NCBI GenBank assembly: GCA_013286585.1
Contig: JABDFK010000006.1
Coordinates: forward strand, 1 to 64,000
Source: Deltaproteobacteria bacterium
GTDB lineage: Bacteria > Bdellovibrionota > Bdellovibrionia > Bdellovibrionales > Bdellovibrionaceae
Direction of reading: 5' to 3'
Length of the DNA: 64,000 nucleotides
Shown: positions 32,327-40,469 of the stretch, piece after piece
Layout: every line of letters starts with the position of its first letter
How positions within the stretch are numbered: the stretch's first letter is position 1
The notes under the pieces: model-generated
What the model was told of the DNA's origin: nothing
Database searches by the model: none
The model's input: only the letters and a program-made list of their open reading frames with translations
Translations under genes and position numbers: made by a program

Positions 32327-33586
32327 TTGCAAGAATATTGCGGAAGTCCTACGCTGGGACAAGTGGACATTCGTTTTCAAAAAGATCAATATCAGTTTCG
32401 CTTTTTTGATCGATTCGATGGCGAAGCTCGTGGTTTTGAAGATCGCCTAAGGTCTCAGTCGCAAGAGATCGAGTGCCAAGAAACGCTCACCAGCCGTATT
32501 GGCATTTCGCGGCACCGGCTGGCGTGGCCGTGCATTTCTATTTGGCAAAGCTATCGGTACCTGGAAAATCATGGACATAAATTCATGGTCTTGCAGATGC
32601 AAGACTCAGCTTCTGGCGGGCATTTTCAGATTTCAATGTCCGTAGAAGTCAGTCGATTCCAGTTTTTAAAAATGGGCAAAGTTTCTTATTGGATTCCACA
32701 GTTAGAGCCGAAATATCAAGTGGCTCAGGAGGAGCTACTCTCCTGTTTTCAGTGCTTATGCCGTCAGCATTCCGGTGTGATGAGTTTGCATATTCATGTC
32801 TATGTTCCGGGTGACACCAATCATCTCTGGTCCAGTAGCACTTTGCTGAAGCAGGGATGGAGGGTGGCCCAGCGCCAATACGCCGAGCGCACTCGGCTGA
32901 TGGATTTGCGAGTTTCGCCAGAAATCCTGCTGCAGCGATTTTCGAAGAGGGTCCGGATGAAGTTTGAAATCAAGGAGGATGACGAGCTTGAGTATAAGCC
33001 CATCGCTTCTGCAGATCAGATTCCTCATATGCAGGCGGCGCTGAATGATTCTTTCCACAGATCCATTCATAGCGGATACAACTATGATTTTACCGGCGCC
33101 ATCAATCTGGTTCAGAAATATCCGGATTCTTCTTTGGTGTGGGGAGCGGCGTTCAAAGACACGGTCAGCGAAACGCCGATACGGCTGGCGAGCGAAACGC
33201 CGATGTGCCATCGGCTGGCGAGCGAAACGCCGCAGTACCTGCGGCTGGCTACAAAGGCATTTTCTATCGGAATGATGAGCGCTGGTCTCTGTGAATATTC
33301 CCAGTCAGGCTCTCGCAGTGATGCCAGGCTTCGTCGTCATGATTTCAATTACATGCTGATGTGGAAATTGATTTCAGGGGCCCAAGCATTGGGCGCACAG
33401 ATTTTTGACCTAGGCGGGATCACGTCCGGAGACCCCTCGGATCCACTGGCAGGCATCTCACAATTCAAGCGAAGATTTCCCGGGTTTGAGGTGGAAATCG
33501 GAACAGAATTCGACATTTCCCTAAAGCCGTTTTGTCTTCTTATTTTTTTGCTTCTAAGAAAACTTCGTTCCATTCTTGGTCGCTAG
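32327..33586 (+). CDS. FemAB/GNAT-like protein with two separate in-frame REP insertions
   Basis: 419 residues from a TTG with no good RBS. The FemAB-like pattern is ISIWQSYRYLENHGHKF, LKMGKVSYWIPQLEP, FSKRVRMKFEIKED, then RRHDFNYMLMWKLISGAQALGAQIFDLGGITSG and GISQFKRRFPGFEVEIG. Such proteins transfer aminoacyl or acyl groups to cell-surface polymers. Residues ~52-67 (ETLTSRIGISRHRLAW) and ~281-308 (SETPIRLA, SETPMCHRLA, SETPQYLRLA) are REP-encoded. ATG 32322, with a good AAAGGA, opens a different frame of 42 codons, so the 5' end may be frameshifted. A pseudogene cannot be excluded. Confidence 0.72.
   Translation: MQEYCGSPTLGQVDIRFQKDQYQFRFFDRFDGEARGFEDRLRSQSQEIECQETLTSRIGISRHRLAWPCISIWQSYRYLENHGHKFMVLQMQDSASGGHFQISMSVEVSRFQFLKMGKVSYWIPQLEPKYQVAQEELLSCFQCLCRQHSGVMSLHIHVYVPGDTNHLWSSSTLLKQGWRVAQRQYAERTRLMDLRVSPEILLQRFSKRVRMKFEIKEDDELEYKPIASADQIPHMQAALNDSFHRSIHSGYNYDFTGAINLVQKYPDSSLVWGAAFKDTVSETPIRLASETPMCHRLASETPQYLRLATKAFSIGMMSAGLCEYSQSGSRSDARLRRHDFNYMLMWKLISGAQALGAQIFDLGGITSGDPSDPLAGISQFKRRFPGFEVEIGTEFDISLKPFCLLIFLLLRKLRSILGR
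32480..32527. repeat. Inverted REP pair near the 5' end of the FemAB-like gene
   Basis: CACCAGCCG, TATTGGCATTTCGC, then GGCACCGGCTGGCGTGG: the same inverted-pair class as in the GT2 and malate synthase genes, with a few point changes. Read in frame as ETLTSRIGISRHRLAW. Confidence 0.85.
33167..33250 (+). repeat. Three tandem REP units (24+30+30 bp) inside the FemAB-like gene
   Basis: Units start at 33167, 33191 and 33221. All share AGCGAAACGCCG and CGGCTGGC; loops are ATA, ATGTGCCAT and CAGTACCTG. The two long loops extend the stem by different but complementary bases (AT/AT and CAG/CTG). All lengths are multiples of three and the block is read in frame. Confidence 0.93.
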
Positions 33587-33651
33587 GACGAGTGCTGCAA
33601 CCACCTGACCGTAGGGCTAGCCAGCCCGTCGATATTTGCATGCTTTGATTC

Positions 33652-34677
33652 ATGAAAGTCTTTATACTTGAAGCAATGAAAAAGTACCTGAGATTGCTTG
33701 TTGGCCATTCTCGAATTTTGAAACTTCTTCGTCCAGATCAGCGTGGCCGACTATTTATTTTTAATTATCATCGGGTGCGACAAAACGGAAAAGAAATTCT
33801 ATTTGACGAAGGTGTCTTCGGACCAGATGAAGCCAGATTTAGGCAAGAACTCCATTGGATCAAGAATGAAACTCACATTTTGAATGAAGTCGAACTGTTA
33901 GACATCTTGAATTCGAAAAAGCCGATGAATAAAATTTATTCCATGGTGACTTTTGACGATGGTTATCGCGACAACTTTGATGTGGCATTTCCAATTTTGT
34001 CAGAGCTCGGAATTCCAGCCACCTTTTTTATTCCGACATGGCATCTGAGCGAAAGAAAATTAGGTTGGTGGGATGTCGTTGCGTATTTGATCAAGCGGAC
34101 TCACAAGGCAAAATTTTCTTTTCGTGATCGGACCTACGAACTGGCGGATCAAACTCAAGCTATCACGCAGCTTTTGACACACTTAAAGAATATTGAATCC
34201 ACACGAGTCGATGGTTTTCTTCAGTCGCTTTCCGAGGCGCTGGATGTGCCGCTTCCCAGTCAAGAATTGCAAAGCAACGAACTCATGACTTGGGATCAGC
34301 TAAGAATTATGCGTGACCAAGGAATGTCCATTGGCTCGCACTCGCATTTGCATGTTATTTTGTCTAAGCAAAGTATTTACGAATCAAAGTTACAGCTGCA
34401 ATTGTCCAAAGAGATTCTAGAGCGTCAACTGGGTGCGCCAGTGCACACATTGGCTTATCCCGTGGGCGGGTATTCTCATTTTGACTACGAGACAAAACGA
34501 ATTGCCCGCGAACTTGGCTTCAAGCTGGGGTTTAGTTATTTGACCGGGATCAATCGACTGGGCCAAATTGATCCGTTCAACGTCAAGCGCATTGGCATTC
34601 AGCCGCAATGGCCAAACTTGGACTATTTATTGGCATTTCCTCATCGCGCCTTTCCTGAACAGGCCGAAAATATATGA
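33652..34677 (+). CDS. NodB-type polysaccharide deacetylase
   Basis: A 341-residue protein. The metal-binding catalytic motif is MVTFDDGYRDNFDVAFPIL (TFDDG at ~100-104, with catalytic Asp and metal Asp); the second motif SIGSHSHLHVILS is near residue 225 (metal histidines). An AYPVGGYSHFD motif and C-terminal LGFSYLTGIN follow. Enzymes of this fold N-deacetylate sugar polymers or precursors with Zn2+ or Co2+. No signal peptide is seen, so it may act on a lipid-linked intermediate in the cytoplasm. The next gene overlaps by ATGA. An alternative ATG is at 33676. Confidence 0.9.
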   Translation: MKVFILEAMKKYLRLLVGHSRILKLLRPDQRGRLFIFNYHRVRQNGKEILFDEGVFGPDEARFRQELHWIKNETHILNEVELLDILNSKKPMNKIYSMVTFDDGYRDNFDVAFPILSELGIPATFFIPTWHLSERKLGWWDVVAYLIKRTHKAKFSFRDRTYELADQTQAITQLLTHLKNIESTRVDGFLQSLSEALDVPLPSQELQSNELMTWDQLRIMRDQGMSIGSHSHLHVILSKQSIYESKLQLQLSKEILERQLGAPVHTLAYPVGGYSHFDYETKRIARELGFKLGFSYLTGINRLGQIDPFNVKRIGIQPQWPNLDYLLAFPHRAFPEQAENI

Positions 34678-36140
34678 GTCAGCCCAAGGTCAGTCACTGG
34701 CCAATATCCATCTTAAATGGTCTCTCGGCCATGGTGGCCTTGTTTTTACCCATGATCATGAGTCGGCTGATATCTGCCGATGATATCGGCCGCTATAAAG
34801 TTTTATTTTTGTATTTGCTGACCATGCCAGCTCTTTCGCTGACCGGTGGTATAGAGAATGGACTTTACTATTGGGCGGGGCTTGGTGAGGACGGAAGGCC
34901 ACAGGTGCGAACGGGTTGGTCGCTCACTCTTCTGCTCTCGCTGATTTTCATGGTGGCAGTGATCGTGGTGTCTCCATGGTTGGGTCAATGGTTCGGTTGG
35001 AGCCAAGGCGAATCTTTGGCTTTCGTGATTGCCAGCTTCACGGTGGCGCTGGCCAATTTTTATGAGGCCTTACTGATTGCCACTAAACGAATCTGGCCCG
35101 GAGCTTTTTTTTCCGCTGGCTTTGATGCCATGAAAACAATTTCACTGTTATCGGCAGTCATGTACTACCGTACGGCAGAGTCCGCAGTTTGGGCCTTCAC
35201 GGTGACCTCTTTGATTAAAATTGCAGTGACGCTGTTCTTTGGTTCTAGAGAAGGATGGATTCCACTGATACCCGAGTTTAAGTCCATCAAAGAGGTAATG
35301 AAGTATTCACTTCCGGTTTCAGTCTCTGGAATTTTTGATTTGCTGATGAATTATTCGGATCGTTTTTTACTTTCGGTGATTATCAGTCCGGCAGAGTACG
35401 CCATTTACACGTTCGGCTGTTTGTCATTGCCACCGCTGCAGATTCTTGAGCGCTCGGTCAACCGAGTCCTAATTCCCAAGCTGACTTTGTCGATCAAACA
35501 ACATGACCGCCAGAGCTGCATTCATCTCTACAACGAGGCCGTCGAGCAAATCATGATGCTCTACATTCCAGCGGTGGTGGGGTTGATCGTGTTTGCAGAG
35601 CCCATCATTCGGCTGCTTTTCACCGAAAAATACATCGCGGCTGCGTCCTTTCTGCGTCTGTATGCACTTTGGTACTTAGTCTCTGGTTGGCCTTATGATG
35701 TAGCGGCAAGGGCCAGCGGTGATGGTCGTTGGATTTTAAAGACGAACATGATCATGGGGGCCTTCTCGCTTTCGGTGTGTGCATTGCTGACTTGGTGGTT
35801 GGGTGCGCTGGGCGCGCTGATTTCTTTGATTGTATCCGTCACCATGCTGCGATTTTTGGGCTTCCGCTTGATGCATAAGAAATTTCACTGGAATTTTAAA
35901 GAGCTGGTGCCGGTAAAATCTTTGATGCTGTTCTCTACTTTTGCAGTGATTCTTGGGATCGGAAGCTTTGGACTCAAAGGCCTATTTGCGACAGAGTTCT
36001 GGTGGTTAGTTATTTGTGGCGGTGCATTTGCGTTGGTTTATCTGGGTGTTTTGATTTATTTCCGCAGAGACCTTTTTGACTTTCATATTCCCATTAAATT
36101 TTGGCGCCGAAAATCGGCGGATACGTCCCGTGAAAAATAA
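34674..36140 (+). CDS. Polysaccharide flippase (Wzx-like, MOP superfamily)
   Basis: A 488-residue membrane protein with 12-14 predicted helices. The N-terminal WPISILNGLSAMVALFLPMIMSRLISADDIGRYKVLFLYL is typical of oligosaccharide flippases, as is the loop with YSDRFLLSVIISPAEYAIYTFG (~235-255). It should flip undecaprenyl-linked repeat units across the inner membrane for Wzy polymerisation. It overlaps the deacetylase by 4 bases and the following glycosyltransferase by 11 bases. Confidence 0.9.
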   Translation: MSQPKVSHWPISILNGLSAMVALFLPMIMSRLISADDIGRYKVLFLYLLTMPALSLTGGIENGLYYWAGLGEDGRPQVRTGWSLTLLLSLIFMVAVIVVSPWLGQWFGWSQGESLAFVIASFTVALANFYEALLIATKRIWPGAFFSAGFDAMKTISLLSAVMYYRTAESAVWAFTVTSLIKIAVTLFFGSREGWIPLIPEFKSIKEVMKYSLPVSVSGIFDLLMNYSDRFLLSVIISPAEYAIYTFGCLSLPPLQILERSVNRVLIPKLTLSIKQHDRQSCIHLYNEAVEQIMMLYIPAVVGLIVFAEPIIRLLFTEKYIAAASFLRLYALWYLVSGWPYDVAARASGDGRWILKTNMIMGAFSLSVCALLTWWLGALGALISLIVSVTMLRFLGFRLMHKKFHWNFKELVPVKSLMLFSTFAVILGIGSFGLKGLFATEFWWLVICGGAFALVYLGVLIYFRRDLFDFHIPIKFWRRKSADTSREK

Positions 36141-37293
36141 AAACCTTTTAGTGGTGCTGCAATATTTGGAGCCCGGTGGCATCGAATGGTTGGTGGCCAG
36201 ACAAACTAAGGACCTGCAGTCGGGCAGCCTGGGATGGAAGCCAGTGGTATTTGTCTACGATCAGGGGCCGGTCAAGCCCATTGATGAAGTGATCATTCAA
36301 AACGGGGTGAGCTTAGTGCGCCGGCAGAAAGGTTCAGGATTCTCTTTCGCCGTGATTGGAAATTTGCTGAAACTTTTTCATCAAGAAAAAATATCCGTGG
36401 TGCATGTGCATCATCTGGGGGCCTTGATCTATGCGGTCTTTGCAAAGTTTCTGGCGTTTCGAAAAATAAAGATCGTGTACACTCAGCATAGCTTTATTCA
36501 CCTTTACAAATATCCCAAATACCGTCGAATAGAAAAACTTTTCTGTTTTTTCGCCGATGAGATCACCGCAGTCTCAGAGCAGGTTCAGCGGGAGTTTACT
36601 CAGTTTAACATCTCGAGAAAAAAAATTCATTTGGTTCCCAATGGCAGTGTCTTCCCCGAAGTGAAACTGGCGAGTGAGGAGAAACTGTTCCGTTGTCGCC
36701 GAGATCTTGTGCGGTCGGAAGGTTGGTCTGAATCTGTGAACGGGCAAATCGAAAAAAAATGGATTGTCTATCTGGCGCGCATTCATCGGGGCAAAGGGCA
36801 AGATCTAGCTCTAGATCTCTGGGAGAGAATGTCAGAGTCCGTTCGCACCGGTTCTGTATTACTCGTCATCGGGCCGGTGATGGAGTCCGACTATTTTTCA
36901 GAACTTCAGCAGCGCGCTCAAAAGCTACCCGATACCCAGCGGATTTTATTTTTGCCGGCCACGAATCGCGCGGGTGCCTGGATGCAAGTGGCGAATGTTT
37001 TCCTGTCTTGCTCGGAATCGGAAGGTTGGCCTATGGCCCCCATGGAGGCTCTTGGTGCCGGAGTGCCTGTGATCTTAAGTCAAATCGAGGGACATCAAAT
37101 GTACCTGCCATATTCACGGCAATTCGAGTTGTCTGATAGGAAAAATGGCGCAGCCCTGGTCGAAAAAGAACTGCAACAGGATTTTGAAGCTCAGCGGTCA
37201 GCGCAGTGGCTCAGAACCGAGGAAATCCGGCGGAGGTACTCGGTGCGGACCATGAACCAGGCCTATCTGAAAATCTATGAGGGCGCGCCCTAG
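36130..37293 (+). CDS. Glycosyltransferase family 4 protein
   Basis: I choose GTG 36130 (387 residues), because the GT-B domain starts there (NKNLLVVLQYLEPGGIEWLVARQ) and this gives an 11-base overlap with the flippase. A longer frame begins inside the flippase gene. Features: VVHVHHLGALIYAVF, IKIVYTQHSFIHLYKYPKYRR, WIVYLARIHRGKGQDLALDLWERM and the retaining GT4 donor motif LSCSESEGWPMAPMEALGAGVPVILS. Last gene of the rightward part of the polysaccharide locus. Confidence 0.88.
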   Translation: MKNKNLLVVLQYLEPGGIEWLVARQTKDLQSGSLGWKPVVFVYDQGPVKPIDEVIIQNGVSLVRRQKGSGFSFAVIGNLLKLFHQEKISVVHVHHLGALIYAVFAKFLAFRKIKIVYTQHSFIHLYKYPKYRRIEKLFCFFADEITAVSEQVQREFTQFNISRKKIHLVPNGSVFPEVKLASEEKLFRCRRDLVRSEGWSESVNGQIEKKWIVYLARIHRGKGQDLALDLWERMSESVRTGSVLLVIGPVMESDYFSELQQRAQKLPDTQRILFLPATNRAGAWMQVANVFLSCSESEGWPMAPMEALGAGVPVILSQIEGHQMYLPYSRQFELSDRKNGAALVEKELQQDFEAQRSAQWLRTEEIRRRYSVRTMNQAYLKIYEGAP

Positions 37294-37361
37294 TCCAACA
37301 TCCACAAAACTGGTCCAGTCTATATTCTCTATTAATAACGCCAGGACATTCACCGATAGAA

Positions 37362-37385
37362 CATGAAACCCCAGGAGGTTTCATG
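37362..37385 (+). promoter_or_regulatory. Palindrome enclosing the ribosome binding site and start codon
   Basis: CATGAAACC and GGTTTCATG are perfectly complementary around CCAGGA. The AGGAGG of the next gene and its ATG (37383) lie in the 3' arm and loop, so a folded leader would hide both. The 5' arm also starts a 7-codon frame (MKPQEVS) whose TGA overlaps the ATG. Confidence 0.6.
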
Positions 37386-38273
37386 AACCATCTCCTTCTT
37401 GCTGTGCTGACGAGTGCTGTGTGCTGTTCTGTCGTGAATGCCACGGAAATCAGAATTCTTGAACAGCCTAAGTTTCATTCACTATGGACCCAAGCCGAAA
37501 TTACGGCAATGGTTCAGCAGGTCATCAATGCCGAGGACTTTCGTGAGGTCCGAGTTCAAGTATTTCCTCGCTTCCTGGTGATTCAATTCTTTCAAATTGG
37601 CTATCATCGCGTGGATTTCATCCGAGTGAACTTCAATCAAAAACACGAGATCATCACCGTGCAGAGCCCCTATGCTTATACGGCGGAGGACTTGAAGCTC
37701 TTGGATCAGCGGGATTCCTACGCCTGCCCTGACAACGATGCGCAGGTGATTGCCTTTGCACCCAACAATGATTCCATAGAGCAAGCGGTGACTCTGGATG
37801 TGATTCAAGCGGCAGAAGCCAAAGGTTATAAAGTGGTTTCCTTGTTGAAGGCACAAGCCACGCGTTTGAATTATTTGTCCTACATGACTTGCCCACACTT
37901 AATTGGCAATTTTTATGATGGCGATTCCAATCCTCAGAGTTTCATCACCGTGGATGGATTGATCAACGCCAGCGAGCTCAGTGCGATGAAAGGAATTTTT
38001 CGTTACCACGTGACCAATATTTGGGTCGCTTGTGAGGCATTCAATGATCCCATGTATTCGACTTTGATCAATGATACGCAGACGCAAAAATATGCCGCCG
38101 GGATCAATGACCTTCTGGTCGGCCCCAGTGATCAAGCTGCTGCCTGTGCCATGAAGGCGGCCATTGCGGGACAGCCGATGACTCAATCTTTTCAGGATTG
38201 TTATCATCAATTGGATACTCCCAATGACAAGTGGGGCTTTGATGGCCATGGCTCGGATATCTTTGGTCAGTGA
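37383..38273 (+). CDS. Secreted protein of unknown function
   Basis: A 296-residue protein with a signal peptide (~1-20, VVNATEIRI). The mature protein has several cysteines (SYACPDND, MTCPHLIG, VACEAFND, AACAMKAA, QDCYHQL) suggesting disulfides, and alternating helix/strand segments with no family I recognise. Asp/Asn-rich turns (NFYDGDSNPQ, FDGHGSDIFG) could bind calcium. Initiation is likely controlled by the hairpin over its start codon. A small membrane protein gene follows after 3 bases. Confidence 0.7.
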   Translation: MNHLLLAVLTSAVCCSVVNATEIRILEQPKFHSLWTQAEITAMVQQVINAEDFREVRVQVFPRFLVIQFFQIGYHRVDFIRVNFNQKHEIITVQSPYAYTAEDLKLLDQRDSYACPDNDAQVIAFAPNNDSIEQAVTLDVIQAAEAKGYKVVSLLKAQATRLNYLSYMTCPHLIGNFYDGDSNPQSFITVDGLINASELSAMKGIFRYHVTNIWVACEAFNDPMYSTLINDTQTQKYAAGINDLLVGPSDQAAACAMKAAIAGQPMTQSFQDCYHQLDTPNDKWGFDGHGSDIFGQ

Positions 38274-38276
38274 TCC

Positions 38277-38501
38277 ATGTTGAACATGAGCCTTGGCAGC
38301 ATCATCGGCGGTTTAATTTTTTCGGTGATCGGGCTTTTCTTTTTTCGCTATGGTCGCAAAGAGGCCGAGCATAAACCGTTGATCATTGGCCTTGTGCTAA
38401 TGACTTATCCCATTTTCGTCGACAGCAATCGCACCTTGTGGGCCATTGGCATCGGACTTTCCGCATGGGGCTATTGGGAAGTGAAGGGAAAGTACGGCTG
38501 A
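38277..38501 (+). CDS. Small two-helix membrane protein
   Basis: A 74-residue protein: hydrophobic helix at ~8-25 (IIGGLIFSVIGLFFFRYG), a short charged loop (RKEAEHKP), and a second helix from ~33 (LIIGLVLMTYPIF) to a third short hydrophobic segment (LWAIGIGLSAWGYW). This pattern is common among uncharacterised small inner-membrane proteins. It starts 3 bases after the preceding gene and probably shares its transcript. It converges on the formyltransferase-deacetylase gene. Confidence 0.65.
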   Translation: MLNMSLGSIIGGLIFSVIGLFFFRYGRKEAEHKPLIIGLVLMTYPIFVDSNRTLWAIGIGLSAWGYWEVKGKYG

Positions 38502-38505
38502 AGTT

Positions 38506-40095
38506 TTAGCTCTTGCGAAAATGTAAAATCTGGCGACGGACATAGAGCCAGACTGACCCGCCGATCAGTTTCAATAATTTTTTAATATTCCAGAAAAGAA
38601 ACTGCCGACGGCGCGCCCATCCCTGACCCGTGGCCAGCTGCACAGCCATGGTTGCGGGGCTTGGACCCTGCAGGCCGAATCGCCCCACGATCAACAGTGA
38701 ACCCATCTGGTGAGGCTCTGTGCTGGGTTCTGAGTTGAAAAGAATTTCATACCCGGCTTTTTGCGCCAGACGGGCGACCTCTTTTGAATAAAAGCCTCCC
38801 GGCACCGAGGCCGTCAGCACCGGCACTCCAATCATTTGCTCTAAGGCTTTCTTGCTTTCATGCCATTCAGAAAAAATCTGCTCTTCACTGAGATGGGAAA
38901 GTCGGGGCGGATGACTCCAAGAATGGGAGCCAATGACATGTCCACGTCGGTGCAAATCCGCGACTTGCTCTGGACGAAGAAATCCCGGCTGACCAATCCT
39001 GTTGGGCACGATAAAAAACAGTCCTCGCCAGCCGCGCTCTTCCAACAGTGGCGCAATCACGGAGTGTGCGCTTTCCCCGCCATCATCGAAGGTGAGCATG
39101 ACCCGGTCATCTGGCATGGGATCACGTTGAGAGCTGATGGTGCTGATGTAGGGGACATGTTTTTTGATGGCATCGAGATGTCGAATAAAACTGTCTCGTT
39201 TCATTTTGTACAAGTCGGCATCGGCGCCGGAAAAGCCACTCTTCGAAAAATCATCGCAGACATCGTGATAAAGCAGAACTCCCCAATGACCGCCGAATTT
39301 CCGGCCTTGTCGGGCCAGCCATCTCCAGCGGAAATACCGCGTGAGCCATGGTTGCCCCCAGTTTCTAGACTCACGGCCTTGGGTGTTCAGGGGTACGGCT
39401 TGACCGCGGCCAATCTGCAAAAGTTTTTCTTCAATCGCCGGAAGATTTTCAAACACCGATCGGGTCTGAAAGGAAAAATGGGAGTCCTTAGACTCATCCA
39501 TTTCCTGATCAAAAGTGCAGTGGTAGTAGGCGAAGACAGGGCCCGTATCGATACCGCGATCAATCCTAAGTAGCGTCGACCCAACGCGAGTCAGATCCCT
39601 TCGTGCCAGCGCCCAAAAGCAGCCATGGGCATTTCGATATTCAGGACAAATGCCGGGATGGAGCACATAGGTCCCGCAGCGTGCCTGTTCAAAAATTTCT
39701 GGTTTCAGCAACACTTTGCAACGAGCTAAAATCAAATCGGCGGACCAGCGTTTTAGTGCGGCCTGGGCCTCTGGCGCATTGGGAGTTGCTACGCGAATCA
39801 CCTCCGGTTGACTTTTGGATGCTGAATACTTCTGCAGGCAATGCTGGATGACGGTTTGCTCATACTGCTGAGCACGCCTCTGATGAAAAATTCGGTGATG
39901 GATTCGAAATGCCACCACATCCAAGAAGCGCAGACTCCCAAGGCGCTTCCACTCACGGCGAAATCGAGCTTTCTTTTGTTTCGCGGTCTCTTCGATGGCG
40001 ATGATTCCGACTAGCTCGGTGAAAGATCCCAACCATGCTGCCACGGCCTGGCGATTGAGCACATCTTCTTCATGGCAAATCAAGACAGTTTTCAT
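38506..40095 (-). CDS. Formyltransferase-polysaccharide deacetylase fusion protein
   Basis: From ATG 40095 the product has 529 residues and two enzymes in one chain. N-terminal ~1-215 is a methionyl-tRNA-formyltransferase-like domain (LILARCKVLLKPEIF, YVLHPGICPEYRNAHGCFWAL, LLRIDRGIDTGPVFAYY). C-terminal ~270-470 is a NodB deacetylase (WGVLLYHDVC, MLTFDDGGESAHSVIAPLLEE, HVIGSHSWSHPPRLS, VPGGFYSKEVARLAQKAGY). A basic tail follows. It suggests sequential or antagonistic acylation and deacylation of an amino-sugar, perhaps of the nearby polysaccharide. A TTG start at 40113 is possible but less likely. Confidence 0.83.
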   Translation of the reverse strand: MKTVLICHEEDVLNRQAVAAWLGSFTELVGIIAIEETAKQKKARFRREWKRLGSLRFLDVVAFRIHHRIFHQRRAQQYEQTVIQHCLQKYSASKSQPEVIRVATPNAPEAQAALKRWSADLILARCKVLLKPEIFEQARCGTYVLHPGICPEYRNAHGCFWALARRDLTRVGSTLLRIDRGIDTGPVFAYYHCTFDQEMDESKDSHFSFQTRSVFENLPAIEEKLLQIGRGQAVPLNTQGRESRNWGQPWLTRYFRWRWLARQGRKFGGHWGVLLYHDVCDDFSKSGFSGADADLYKMKRDSFIRHLDAIKKHVPYISTISSQRDPMPDDRVMLTFDDGGESAHSVIAPLLEERGWRGLFFIVPNRIGQPGFLRPEQVADLHRRGHVIGSHSWSHPPRLSHLSEEQIFSEWHESKKALEQMIGVPVLTASVPGGFYSKEVARLAQKAGYEILFNSEPSTEPHQMGSLLIVGRFGLQGPSPATMAVQLATGQGWARRRQFLFWNIKKLLKLIGGSVWLYVRRQILHFRKS

Positions 40096-40150
40096 AGTGA
40101 ACCCATACTCCAAAGCCTGTGAGAGCGGAGCTAATTAGTCAAGTGGCCTG

Positions 40151-40275
40151 GGATCTTTCTAAAATCCATAGGATTTCTGTGGATTCCGAGGCAAAGCCTT
40201 AACCACGGAAGACGAAATTCGGATCACCAAACTTGTCCCGTTGCGGGCACCGCCCCGGCCGGCCTGCCCAAACAT
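40151..40275 (+). other. Family B RAYT 5' element, copy 2 (fossil)
   Basis: About 95 bases nearly match the start of the fossils at 9904 and 57229 (GGATCTTTCTAAA through CGGATCACCAA), then continue as a short piece (CCCGTTGCGGGCACCGCC). The hairpin arms read TCCATAG/CTGTGGA here against TCCGTAG/CTGCGGA in the others, a compensated change. No transposase coding remains. Confidence 0.75.
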
Positions 40276-40408
40276 TTGACAGTCCACAGACCAATTTGGG
40301 TCCTGGCAGCGAAAGCCAATAGATCCATTTTCATCTGCGCAATATCTGACTTTAAGTACTTAGGCTATGGCACAGATTGCACTAGTCAAAGAGCAGAGGT
40401 TTTTTCAA

Positions 40409-40458
40409 CAGCCAGCCGTATTGGCGTTTCGCCAGCCAGCCGTATTGGCGTTTTGCTA
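40409..40458 (-). repeat. Two tandem REP units in the leader of the PLD-like gene
   Basis: Two reverse-oriented units (GCCAGCCGTATTGGCG, TTTCGC; then again with TTTTGC), ending at the AGGAG ribosome binding site of the gene at 40470. They would form hairpins in the untranslated leader. Their frame does not continue into the gene. Confidence 0.85.
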
Positions 40459-40469
40459 GAGGAGATAAA

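Noticed and set aside
33614-33635. Possible REP (GGCTAGCCAGCCCGTCGATATT)
   Set aside because: Only half the unit can be aligned, and without the GAAACGCC arm; too degenerate to call.
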